This document shows positions 1 to 10,056 of a stretch of DNA of 64,000 nucleotides, one piece after another. Location: contig JAHYIO010000036.1 of the NCBI GenBank assembly GCA_020543525.1, positions 434,001-498,000 on the forward strand. Direction: 5' to 3'. Origin of the DNA: Coriolopsis trogii (Eukaryota; Basidiomycota; Agaricomycetes; Polyporales; Polyporaceae). The notes beneath the pieces were generated by a model. That model made no database searches and was not told where the DNA came from. It saw only the letters and a program-made list of their open reading frames with translations. Made by a program: the position numbers and the translations under genes. Numbering within the stretch: position 1 is the first letter of the stretch; every line of letters starts with the position of its first letter.

Positions 1-550
1 CCCAAAAAAGATTCACGACCGTCTGTCCAGAGAACTTCGCACCGAGATGCGTCGCCTTGAGGATCTCGCAACAGTCACTGCCATCCGCTTCCATTCTCCG
101 TCTGCAAGGTATATCGTTGCTCGCTAGCGCTATCCCGAAGGAGATAACCACTCTTCTTCTATGCTGCCCAAAGCATCCCCACACCCTCGCCGCCCTGTCG
201 CTTTCCATTCTTGTCGCGACCTCTTTCCTTATTTGTACACCTTCCAAGCATGTATCACACCTTCCCGGCCGCATGTATACCGAACAATACACAATACATT
301 CCGCATTTGCTCAAGCTTCACACTCTGAACCTATTCTACCAACCAATCGGGAGCCGATCACAGCACACGCAGCACACCCATATCACACTGAATATATAGA
401 TTCCTTCGAGCAAAAACAACTCCACGCCCGCAAACGCGAATCCAAGTCGACCTCCCTCACTTTTCACTTCCCCACCCATTCCATCCGCGCACTCTTCAAC
501 TGCCAATCCATTACCACGTGATTTTACCGCGGCCACCAGGACCGCTGACA
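1..550. other. No supported gene at the left edge
   Basis: Short frames exist on both strands but they lack an ATG in good context, carry no recognisable domain, and are dominated by His/Pro/Ser/Thr-rich translation of C-rich DNA. The stretch may hold the 5' leader of the gene that starts at 551, or the end of a gene outside the window. Confidence 0.5.
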
Positions 551-1855
551 ATGTACAACACCCTGACTTACGGACCACCGTCCCTCACGAGGACAACGAA
601 CGTCTCCGTACGGACACCCCTCCCCACATACCGCAAAGACAACTCGCTCAACCTCACCCACATGTATACTCAATCATCGTTCCTCCACACCGCGACCGGA
701 GTTAACCCGCTCCACAACAAGGCGCATTTACTCAGGTCTGCACTCACACAACCCCCTTCACCGAGTCCCTCTAATAGAGCTTCCAGCCTGCATCCGGAAT
801 TGCTAGACCTCATTGCAGATTCGATGGATATGGCCGTCGTTGGAAGATGGAGAAAAGTGAATCGTCATCTGTATACCATCGTCACCTCTTCTCTTTATAG
901 GACGATGCGCGCCCTGCTGTCGCCTTTCGCACCTTACCCCCTTGCGCTCCTAGGACACATCACAACACATAACGCGATGATCGGCGGTGTAACAGCCGCC
1001 GCGTTCATCCAACGCGATCGATCAAAGCCCCACCAGCTACTTGTCGTCTACACGGACCGACCATCCTTCCAACCTCTCGTAGACAGCCTCACACACTGCC
1101 CTAGTAACAGCCACGACATCAACAACCTGGAGGTGGGGACGTATACCGGTCAATATGTCACCGATCGTGCCATCGACGCCTACGCCATCGTCCGCGTTGG
1201 GGGTGGCCGTACTATTGTCATCTTGCGGTCCTGCTCGCCGACAATTGTAGCAGTGATAAGCCGCGCACCTTCCACTGCCCATATGACACTCTTCAATGAG
1301 AACCTGTGGGCATCCGCTTACCCTCACCCCACCCTACACGACCGCGGCTTCCTTGCCTCATGGCGCCTCCCTTTTCACACCACAGTCGATCGAGACATTT
1401 TCAACGATTTCGCTCGAGCCGGCTTTAGATTTGCTGTTTCTCCCTCTGCATGGGCAGACTACGTTGGCCCCGACGCCGTGGGATTCCCGACCTACCCCTG
1501 CTTGAGAACCCGCTTCCTATGTCCTCACCAATCTCGGTTTTTTGGTGACAAGGGCTCCATGATCGGGTTCATCCGTCCCCTCCAGTCTACTCCCGACTAT
1601 CATCGCCTCCATCATCGCTTTCCATTTGGCCCCACTGTCATCTGGCGACTATACACTGCATATGACTGCAACGGATATTGCCAAAACCTCGATCCCCTGC
1701 TCCCCGTAGGCGTCTTATCAGTACCCACCCTCCTCATGTGCCCCTCCCCTCAGCAACCCCTGCCCGATCACTCTTCTGTGCATTCGTCCGTGTATCCGTT
1801 TGCGTATGACAGAATGCCGCCACTCGCCATGCGACGTCGACGAATGTCTCAGTAG
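551..1855 (+). CDS. F-box-like domain protein, single exon
   Basis: A single-exon frame of 434 codons. The first ATG is at 551; the frame is open back to a GTG at 518, which is not a likely eukaryotic start. Around residues 80-125 there is a degenerate F-box-like helix set: LHPELLDLIADSM, then VVGRWRKVNRHLYTIV and SSLYRTM. This layout is common in large basidiomycete F-box families, whose members are thought to be substrate adaptors of SCF ubiquitin ligases. The remainder has no domain I can name; it is Cys/Tyr/Pro-rich near the end and finishes in a basic tail. The N-terminal 75 residues are Ser/Thr/Pro-rich and probably disordered. Calling it F-box-like is inference from the motif pattern; the family may be poorly conserved, and no substrate can be proposed. 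Confidence 0.6.
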   Translation: MYNTLTYGPPSLTRTTNVSVRTPLPTYRKDNSLNLTHMYTQSSFLHTATGVNPLHNKAHLLRSALTQPPSPSPSNRASSLHPELLDLIADSMDMAVVGRWRKVNRHLYTIVTSSLYRTMRALLSPFAPYPLALLGHITTHNAMIGGVTAAAFIQRDRSKPHQLLVVYTDRPSFQPLVDSLTHCPSNSHDINNLEVGTYTGQYVTDRAIDAYAIVRVGGGRTIVILRSCSPTIVAVISRAPSTAHMTLFNENLWASAYPHPTLHDRGFLASWRLPFHTTVDRDIFNDFARAGFRFAVSPSAWADYVGPDAVGFPTYPCLRTRFLCPHQSRFFGDKGSMIGFIRPLQSTPDYHRLHHRFPFGPTVIWRLYTAYDCNGYCQNLDPLLPVGVLSVPTLLMCPSPQQPLPDHSSVHSSVYPFAYDRMPPLAMRRRRMSQ

Positions 1856-2859
1856 TGTCCGCCTTTTGCATTAGACAGTCGACGGACCCTGCTAGTAACT
1901 GACGAGATAGCACCGCATATTAGACAACCTCGCCTTTGTGTCCGGCTACATGTACTTCCATAGACTGACCGTACTCTGCCAGTGATCTAATCTTACACTC
2001 CGATCGAATCGACTCGTGTATTCACATCTGCATAGGCCCAGTGTAGATTGAATCCCATCCACATTCGCCACCAGTACAACCAACCGGCATTCCTTCATTT
2101 GCTGCCCAACATCTCCTCCCTTACAACAGCCCATACAAAGTTCGAGCAGCTCTGAGAAAAGTAGCAGCACACACGCGCACCATCCGCAGCCGTGACCACC
2201 GACATCTACTCACCTCGTGTGCGACTCACACATAAACATCCACACACATTGCAGCGAACACGTCACTGGCAGTGTGTTTAATCGAAGCCCGTAACACGTC
2301 CCACTGTGAGATCGACTCCACACCGAGGACCACACAACAAGGCGGTAAGGTTCTTGTATGAGACTCACTCAGTTTCAACAAACCATCCTCGAGCGACGAG
2401 CACTCAATTAGATAAAGATCGAGCAGCACACATAGCACATCACAAATCCTCATGGACCCACCCGGTCCAAAATATCAACTACAGATTCATCCTCGCTCAC
2501 AGAACCAGCTACCGACAAGACAGAAACATCCGCCACCATAAAAAGAGAACTGAAAACGGACCTATCTGTTACCATCTCACCACATACCCCGACAGACAAT
2601 CGCGAAAGCCGAACTTTGCCATTTCCCCTCACCAGTATATCAGACCGCAATCCGGTGGTGCCAGAGGGTCCGCGTGACAAACCTTCTCTATATACTGGAG
2701 TGAAACATGATCGCGACTAGATTTAGCATACCTTCCCACCCCACACGGACTCGTATTACCTCAGGACAGACCTGTCCACTGATTCGTGTCCAGGAACTAC
2801 TAAAAGCGTCTCGAACTCCACCTACCGCAGTAATACCGCCGTTCTCTACCACCACCACC
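1856..2859. other. Intergenic, no supported gene
   Basis: One kilobase between the F-box-like gene and the ZZ-finger gene. A 123-codon plus-strand frame (2306-2677) and some minus-strand frames occur, but they show no domain, poor start context and no matching splice signals. The last 150 bases are probably promoter and 5' leader of the ZZ gene. Confidence 0.5.
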
Positions 2860-3948
2860 ATGAATTCTGAGAGCGAAGGGTCGACATTCGGTTCCTTCTC
2901 GACACCGAAGCCTTTTGATTTTCCCTCGACCTCACAGAATAGGTTCAGCTTTCCGGCCAACAAGACACCGGCGTTCGACTTCGCGGACCGAAGTTCGTTC
3001 GGGCCCAGCCAACCGGAGACAAAGTCGAGGTTGCCTCGGGGTGCGGAGAGCCAGTCGGAAGTGGTGCATGAAGGATTCTCTTGTGGTTTCTGCGGGAAGA
3101 CGACTATACGCGGAATCAGGTACAAATGTCTTCAGTGCTTGTGTGAGTGAGCCGCACTTGTCTCTCGGACGGGTATGGAAGATATAATTGACTGTATATC
3201 GAAGCATACGACAGATGCGGGGCGTGCATGTCCTCGCCGAACGAGTGGAAGTCGCACGATCCCAGCCACCAATTCTTCCCCATCCATGTCCCTGGCGATC
3301 TGCGAGACTATGAGGTGGTCAAGTCCATGCTTCGGGTATCGACCCCGCTCATCCATCCCAGCATATATTGCAATGGGTGTTCGAGGAAGAACATCGAGGG
3401 CGTCCGGCATAAATGCCTGGTATGCAATGGTATGTTCGTACCTTCGAAACAGCCGGCACACACTGCTCACCTGAGCACTCGCAGACTTTGACTTCTGCAG
3501 CAAGTGCATATCAGATCCTGCGAAGAGGGAGACGCACCACCCCGCCCACGCATTCTTTCCCATCACCTCTCTCTTCGACAGGTCAGGCTATGACCGCGCA
3601 CTAAAGCTCGTCCATGCTAGCGAAGCTTTGCCTACACCGACTCCCCAGCAGAGCGTGGTGCACGCAGGTATAACGTGCGACATATGCCACCAGAGTCCAC
3701 TCGTGGGTGTCAGGAACCGGTGTCTCGTTTGCTCAGGTCCGTCTACTTCACCTGATCAGAATATCGGCCGAGTAATGAGCAAGACTAACGGACCTGTAGA
3801 CTATGATGTCTGCACAGGTTGCCTGACAGACCCTGACAAACGCACGAAGCATAATCTGAATCATGGCTTCTTCCCGATACATACTCCGGGGGATCTGAGG
3901 CAGTACTGTGACGCGGCGATAGTGATGCGGAGGATCGCAACAAGGTAG
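2860..3948 (+). CDS. Protein with three ZZ-type zinc fingers, four exons
   Basis: Spliced model: 2860-3142, 3205-3429, 3485-3736, 3800-3948, giving 302 residues. All three introns (62, 55 and 63 nt) are phase 1 with GT-AG ends, and each falls inside a ZZ finger just before its conserved [DS]-[YF]-D motif. The start at 2860 is chosen for its context (CACCACCATGA) over an earlier in-frame ATG at 2707. The N-terminal 70 residues are Ser/Phe/Pro-rich. Three ZZ fingers follow at about residues 75-125, 150-200 and 234-286. Each has paired CxxC motifs, a KCLQC/KCLVC/RCLVC core, [YF]D.C..C, and a terminal H...H.FFPI. ZZ fingers bind zinc and mediate protein contacts, for example in the autophagy receptor NBR1 and in p62. 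A role in selective autophagy or ubiquitin-linked sorting is possible but not shown; no UBA or LC3 motif is evident. Confidence 0.85.
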
Positions 3949-4437
3949 TGAGAATGCTTTGGTTTCGGTTGGAAAGGAAACTATGGATGGATCCGTCGCT
4001 GGCAACCTTACACGCAAAAGAATAGTTGATGATGCGATGACGAGAGGATGAAAACAAGAGTTCCAACAGTGAAGCGCCTCAAATCGTCACAATGTGACAT
4101 GTGATCTCCGTCACGTGCAACTGAACAAGGTTCATACAATGATGCATAAACTAGCAGCGGGAGCAGAGAACAGGGGCTTGCCCTCTTGCTTACTCCCACA
4201 ACATCGCCCGCTAGGTGAGGCATTTGTTGTTCCTCTTGCACGCTCACACAATTTAACCACTAGTCTCCACTCTGCATACATTAGCTACCCACGTTCTCGT
4301 CCCCATTGCCTCAAGACGTACCCTCAAGAGCGCAGGGAGATTCGATCGAGACAGCGGTGAGTCAAGAGGAGCCGTCACGGACTCGAGTCTCCCTTCATCC
4401 CCCATCGACTGGCGTGGCCTCACCTCCTTCACAGGCT

Positions 4438-7400
4438 ATGGATTCCGACAATGATCTCCATCGCCGTAGTCCTTCTGTCCGCGGTCCGAGTCCTCGCTCC
4501 AAAAAGCCCCGCTTGGATATCAAAGACGAGCTCGACGTGTGGCTCTCACAGAACGAGGCGCTCACTAACACTCTGCACACAATCAATAAAGTGCCATGGC
4601 CCGAAGGATCGCTTGTGAAGCTTGTCAACGAAGTCAACGCCTACAAACCCGGTACTTTCAAAGCAATGTACGCACAATTCGATGCTGCCACAGAGCTCCT
4701 CGATACGGAACCGGAGATCAAGCAACTGGTGCAAGACGGTGATTTCAAGGGCGTCTTGCACTCAGGTCTGTATCATTCGTTTCTCCTCCATGTGGCTCGA
4801 TCACATATCGCCGTCCCACTGCGGCAGACATCCTCTACGTCGCTGGTTTAAAGCCAGCACCCCACGATCGCGTACCCTCGTTCCTGCAAATTCAGGTAGA
4901 GGAAGCTTGGAAGGCCCCGTACATCGGAGATTCGCATGAACTCCTGGCCGCTAATCTTCGCGAAATGTACCTTGACTCCGTGGAGAAGCGCAATAACGCA
5001 AATGACCGCACTCACAGGGGCTACACGTCCATGATCCAGAGCTCGGGTTCCGGCAAATCAAGGATGGCCGACGAGGCCGCCAAACTCATATTCACCATTC
5101 CTTTCAACATCCGAGGGGCTGAGCACACGGACGGTACGTGGACTTGTTCACATCAAGTGGTGTCTTTGGTCCTCAGTCGACTCCAGATGGCGCATGGCCT
5201 CCGCCCGATGACTCTGTCCGGAACTGGCTCGTCAATTTCCCAGACATAGACGGCGTGGACGAAAGACAGCTCTCTCTCAGATATCTCTGTTTCTTTCGAG
5301 CCGTATTCGAAGAGACCGCAAAGGCCGTCCGCGAGAGGTTTCCCGATCGGCCTTCTAGGACTGAACAAGAATTTGCGTTGTGTTGGCATATCAAGCTCGC
5401 AACTGGCCACTACCGCGATGAGATGTACCGTTCTATTGTGTCTCGAGCGGTGAGCACATTTGCCTGTACCGCGTCTCCTCCTCCGTTAACCGAGCCGCTG
5501 CATAGAGTGTCTTTGTCGAGGAGTTGACGTCTCTTGAACGCAAAGTAAAGTCCTCTTTCAATGTCAGGCACTATACTAATATGATCCTGCTGTATCTCGA
5601 AGATGAGGGCTCTTGTCGGAGACACAAGGGTGAGCGAGATTGTTTTCTGACATCGAGGGGATCATTGACACATTTGCAACGCGTTTGGAGAGTGCGCACG
5701 TGGAGCTCCAACAATACGAGATGAGAACCGTACACAACACGAGAAGCGCGTTGGATGATCTCGTGTCGCTTGTCCGCGAGCGTTCCAACCATATCGAGTC
5801 GCCGGAACGTGTCTCAGCCTCTACAGCCACGTATCCCGCAAAGGTCCGACCTCTCTCTGTGTTCATCTACTTTGACGAGGCACAGTCACTGGCAGCGAGA
5901 CCTTCTGGAGTCTCCGGGAAAGTGCCCCTTGATGCCTTTGTACAAACTCTGGATATGTTCCGAGACCGCGGTGCGTTCACCGTGCTGTTGTTGACGGAGC
6001 TGAACATAGAACACTTGCCGCCACCCTCTTCGTACTCTCCCTCTGCACGGTTCCGCAATCTTGATCGGTACATGCATGCCCCCCTCACGGAGACGCCCTT
6101 CGATTGTTTTGAGTCGCACAAGCTCGAGCCGTTGTCCCTCCGTGCTGACGGTGTCGGCAAGGTGGAATTTATGGCCCAGTTTGGGCGACCTCTGCGAGTG
6201 GTTTTGTCCTGTTTGTTTCTTGGAGTCGTCCGCTGATGTATGACGACAGCTGGAGAGCGATGCTAGCGCCCTATCGCAAAAGCACGACCACGGATTCCAC
6301 AACGGCCTCTGGTGAATACGACTCCGTACCACACGAGGAATGCGAAAGGCTGCTGCACTTTGCCCGCTCGAAGCTGCTTGGTCGAAAGTCATTGACTGGT
6401 GAGCGGACGGAATATGCACGGGCAGCTCAGACGGCCGTTCTTGATGTGCGGATCACGCTGTCTTACGAGGCTAGCCTCGCATCGACCCACCGGCACCAGG
6501 CGGACCTCGTCGCGAACCACATGCGCACTGTCTACTCTATCCCTCGTGATCGCGAATACCTTCGCTCAGGCTACTCTTCGGAGCCTATCCTGGCGGAAGC
6601 TGCGGCGCGCCAGCTCGCTACATGGCGCCGACTCGAGCACGACCGTCAAGGCCCAGAGCTCGCCACAGAACCAGCGGTCGACATACTCTGGGACAGCTTC
6701 GAGCGCGACCTCCTCGCGCGTGGTGAGATCGGTGCGGCAGTCGGGCGTCTTCTACTGACGCTAGCCCACGACCGTGCGGTGACGAACTCTGGGGGGATGC
6801 ACTTCAGTCAGCCTGTCTCCGTCGCGGATTTCTTCGAAGCGCTTTTCCACAAGCAGGATGCGGAACACGTCCTGAACAGCACCCCCGACAACCAGGCCAA
6901 GACAGCCGGAAGCACGCTGGGCGAGGTGTTCAAGGACGCCGTCCTGAACTTCACGCACTTTGCGGAGTGGGAGGACGACTCGGTGCCGGAGGAGGAGAGC
7001 GCTGTCGGGTGCTTCGTCCGGCACATGGGTCTCGTCTGCCGGCACCGTGGCGCGCGCGTCGACGTCCTCCTCCCTGTTCTCCTCTGTCGAGACGCCTCCC
7101 TCGGGCCAGAGGTGATGTCGGCGATCTTGGTCCAGATCCGTCTCCAAGACAGGGCGGGCTCCGTGTCTGATCACGGCATCGACGAGGACGACGTCCGGTT
7201 CTTCTCGCGGGACGGGGGCGCGGCTGACGGGCAGCGGCTGCGGCCGTACATCACCGTGACCATGGAGCTGGGCGTCACGAACGCTTCAAGTCTACCGCTA
7301 GCACACACCACCACCATCCCGCACCCGCACCCGCACCCACACCCGCACCCGCAGACGGGTGCCCTCCACCCACGCTACAGCATCTACGCTTACGGATGCT

Positions 7401-7693
7401 CACCCTCGGTGTACAAGGTCATAGGGAGGCGCGAGCAGGAGATGTACACGCAGATCGTGCGGAGCGGTCGACCCCTCGGCGAGCACCCCCGTCAGGATCG
7501 CGGCTCGCTCCGTGCGGTGCGGAAGCAGAAGCCCTTCTTTGCGCAGGATCCCGCGAGCTGGTTCTGGTCCAGAAGCGAGACGGTGGACCGGCGTGAGCCG
7601 GCGGCTGAGAGCTCGGGTCGTGGAGACTTGGGTGCTGTGTACGTTGGGAGTGAGATTCGGGGCAGTCGTGGTGAGGAAGCAAAGTCCGATTGA
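4438..7693 (+). CDS. P-loop NTPase with REase-fold-like C-terminus, copy A
   Basis: Model: exons 4438-4765, 4828-5133, 5187-5449, 5506-~5633, ~5693-6193, 6250-7693; about 990 codons. Exon 2 carries the P-loop SSGSGKSR (5040-5063, about residues 181-188). Exon 5 carries Walker B FIYFDEAQ (5862-5885) and ends in FGRPL, which joins WRAML across an intron with a GC donor (GCGAGT at 6194). Exon 6 contains HMRTVYS...SEPILAEAA, then FTHF, VDVLLPVLL and AILVQIR. That order resembles the C-terminal nuclease-like region of the basidiomycete NTPase/REase proteins grouped with Crinkler-RHS effectors. This assignment is from memory of the family. The usual QxK lysine appears as Arg. The exon 4/5 join is uncertain. 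The start ATG is the first one in frame; this copy has unique sequence upstream. No premature stop was seen, so it is probably intact. Confidence 0.7.
7317..7353 (+). repeat. Coding CCGCAC microsatellite giving a His-Pro tract (copy A)
   Basis: A hexanucleotide run within the last exon encodes alternating His-Pro. Tract length differs between gene copies: longest in A and F, shorter in D and E, shortest in C, where it is interrupted by QTQT. The reading frame is kept in all. Confidence 0.85.
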
Positions 7694-8008
7694 GGATTGA
7701 TGACATTACTCGTACACATTGTACTGCATCCCCGGCTGTCTTCGCCTGCAGGATGTTTGTATCGCTAGCACTTTTGTTGGTTCTGAATGGGAGACTTCCT
7801 GATCTCTTGCGTGGATTCTGGCGGAGGGGGGCGGTGGCATGACTTGTGAGTGGGCCAGGGAAGGACGGTGCATGCGTGGCAGTGGGAGAAACGGTGCGTA
7901 CGTGGCGAGGGTCGTCTGAGGGAGCCGTGCACGATTGGCGACGGGCGGTGGTGGGCGAGTATCTCGACTGAACACGAGCATCTCCCAGATCGATCACTTG
8001 ACTCCGTC

Positions 8009-8068
8009 TTGTTCATACAGGCTCATTTTGTTCATACGGGCTCATTTTGTTGATACAGGCTCATTCTC
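8009..8068. repeat. 19 bp minisatellite, three units
   Basis: Unit close to TTGTTCATACAGGCTCATT, with A/G variation in the centre. Three units lie here, followed by degenerate relatives of the motif to about 8150. Equivalent positions in other module 2 copies carry three or seven units. The open frames across it are a by-product of the repeat. Confidence 0.9.
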
Positions 8069-8967
8069 TCTTATACAGCTCATTCTCTCTCATACAGGCT
8101 CATTCACTTCTTCATGCAGGCTTTTCTCTCATTCATTTTCTTCATACAGGCTCACGCACGTCTTTCATAGGTCATCCATGCAGTCACAGAGGCCAACTTC
8201 CCGGTGCCGGCGACTACTCTCCTTTTCATGGAAGACTGTTCTCGGTATGTCCTTCCGACGCTTGTCTCCTCTCTGCCGTGTTCCAGTCATAACAATAGCC
8301 TCATCCCCAGTTCGCACCAAGGAGAACCAGTAGCGCTACTGTTCTGTGAGTGGTAGAGGCCAGCCGCCAAATCGCACACATGTCTGATCCAAAAACAAGT
8401 ACGAGAGAGGGTCGTACATATTTGGGACTGCAGAGGTCAAGAGGCAGACAACACCATTCCTGCATGCGGTGTCAACACAGTGTGCGACAGATGCAATGGA
8501 TGCCTGCCTCAAGTTTCATTTGCACGCCTGGCGCGTAGACACTGCCATGTGAAGATCTGAGACTGTCGCGAGCAATGGACTGACCTGGACCGAGTTTGTT
8601 TACCCGATGCATGCATCGCCTACTACGCGGTGATTGTTTCAAACCACCTGCTCTCACAACGGTTGAACCTCCCGGGAGTCACCTGCGCACGGCCATCTCA
8701 ATGTTGCATTCCCTCAGAGTGTCAGACCTGGGTGCTGCATCTTCCGTCGGAGATAGAGTAGCCCGTGTGACTGTTTTTGTGCTCCGTAATGTAATTGAAT
8801 CGTTTATCTCACTTTGCAGATTGTGTACATATTCCCATGTCTTATGATGCATCTCAGACACTCTCGGCTATCTCGGGTATAAGTAGTGCATTTGTCATGG
8901 ACTCAACTTAACATTGAACCAGACGATACGGGAGAACTACTATGAGTAACAGGCTCAGGCAGAATGT

Positions 8968-9771
8968 CTAGTCGTCAAATTCAGAGATAGGGTCAGAGTC
9001 TGAGTCCGAGTGATCACCATCTGCCAGAACCTCATACCCAGCCGGATGCCAAGCCATCCGCACCCCGTGCATGTTGATGATTGGTCGGGGATCTGATGGT
9101 GTGTAGGGACGTCCGGGTCTCGCCTCCTCCTCCGCGATGATTGAGTCCTGAACGACCTTTGCACTCTTTGGACCATTGCGCTCATACCGGGGTGTCCGGA
9201 TCTGTCCATTCTTGTCGTAACGTGCATGATGCCGGCCAATGTTGCTGCGGCCATAGTTTGGAACTGGGGCAGAAGCAGGCTGTACAACTCCCGGGCATGC
9301 GCTCTCTGGATTGAGCCTGGCAGCGTGGAGCTCAGCGGGTGAGGCAGGTGCAAAGTAGAGTTGTGGTGGATCAGTGGTCAAGAGGCGTATGAGGACTCGG
9401 ACATGGTGCAGGGGCAGATCACCGGGATTCCCAAATGGGATGTGGCTGGGCCACCCGCGGCATATGAGCTCCAAGCCATGGACAATGTCCTTGACAAATG
9501 TCTCCAACTTGTACTGCATCGTTGCATGTGGATCACCAGATGCCTGGACTTGAGTAAATAGTCAGTAAGAGACATACATGTTAGGGAGGCCCGCTCGAGT
9601 CACGGTGCACTCACTGAGCCGCTCTTTTAACAGCCGTCGAACTGTCCCGCGGACTTGGCCTGATGGCGTTGAGTAGACACGACGGGGTGCTTGTTCAGGT
9701 GGATGGGAGAGCAACACAGAGGATGCATGAGCTGTGTGTATCATGACAAGACGACGGCGTACAGCAGGCAT
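8968..9771 (-). CDS. Unknown two-exon gene of module 2, copy 1 (245 aa)
   Basis: Exon 1 is 9771-9615 and exon 2 is 9548-8968. The 66 nt intron has a perfect GTGAGT donor, a CTGAC-type branch site and a CAAG acceptor. Joined, the frame is 246 codons including the stop. I do not recognise the family. Exon 1 is basic (Arg-rich) and exon 2 opens in a helical Trp/Leu stretch (VKDIVHGLELICRGW). The middle is Pro/Ala-rich, and the end is strongly acidic with an SDSDSD cluster. There is no signal peptide, transmembrane helix or catalytic motif that I can see. A TATAAATA box lies 42 bp upstream of the ATG on the same strand. The gene converges on NTPase copy A. It is intact in four module 2 copies with very few residue differences, which argues for a real gene or very recent duplication. 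Confidence 0.6.
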
Positions 9772-9789
9772 GATGACTGATCGGATTGT

Positions 9790-10056
9790 TCAAACTCTCA
9801 AGAGACAACTAGTATTTATACTACAAAGGCAGAGCGCACAGATGTCAATGACACCAAGATAGTAGATGGTGTCCATGTTCTCATTTGCCGTGTCCATGAC
9901 ACACATACTGCATTCATCCTGGGAGAAGATGAAGTGCCGTCTCTCACCCGTATCGTTGTTGCACAACCCGAGACTGTGTGAAAGTACATGATGCGGTGCA
10001 TCACAATTGCCTTTGCCTTGTTGAGAGCTTGACCATGCCGCTCTCGCTACCAACAC
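9790..10056 (-). other. Cys-rich open frame upstream of the module 2 gene
   Basis: An 88-codon minus-strand frame with eight Cys in its second half (for example ECSMCVMDTANENMD and ICALCLCSINTSC). It overlaps the TATA box and leader of the module 2 gene. It has no upstream ATG in frame because a stop precedes it, so if coding it would be an exon entered by an acceptor near 10057-10070. Function unknown; it may be chance. It is repeated in all module 2 copies that retain this segment. Confidence 0.25.
9813..9820 (-). promoter_or_regulatory. TATA box of the module 2 gene
   Basis: TATAAATA on the minus strand, 42 bp before the ATG at 9771. The same box is kept in the copies at about 24868, 40469 and 49551. 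Confidence 0.55.

Noticed and set aside
57..521. 154-codon plus-strand frame at the left edge
   Set aside because: No ATG at its head, Ser/Thr/His-rich composition, no domain, and it overlaps other frames of equal quality.
5134..5176. A 43 nt intron 2 ending at CCTCAG in the NTPase gene
   Set aside because: It puts the following exon out of frame; the CAG at 5186 (TAG in D-F) gives 53-57 nt and keeps frame in all copies, also absorbing the 4 bp length difference.
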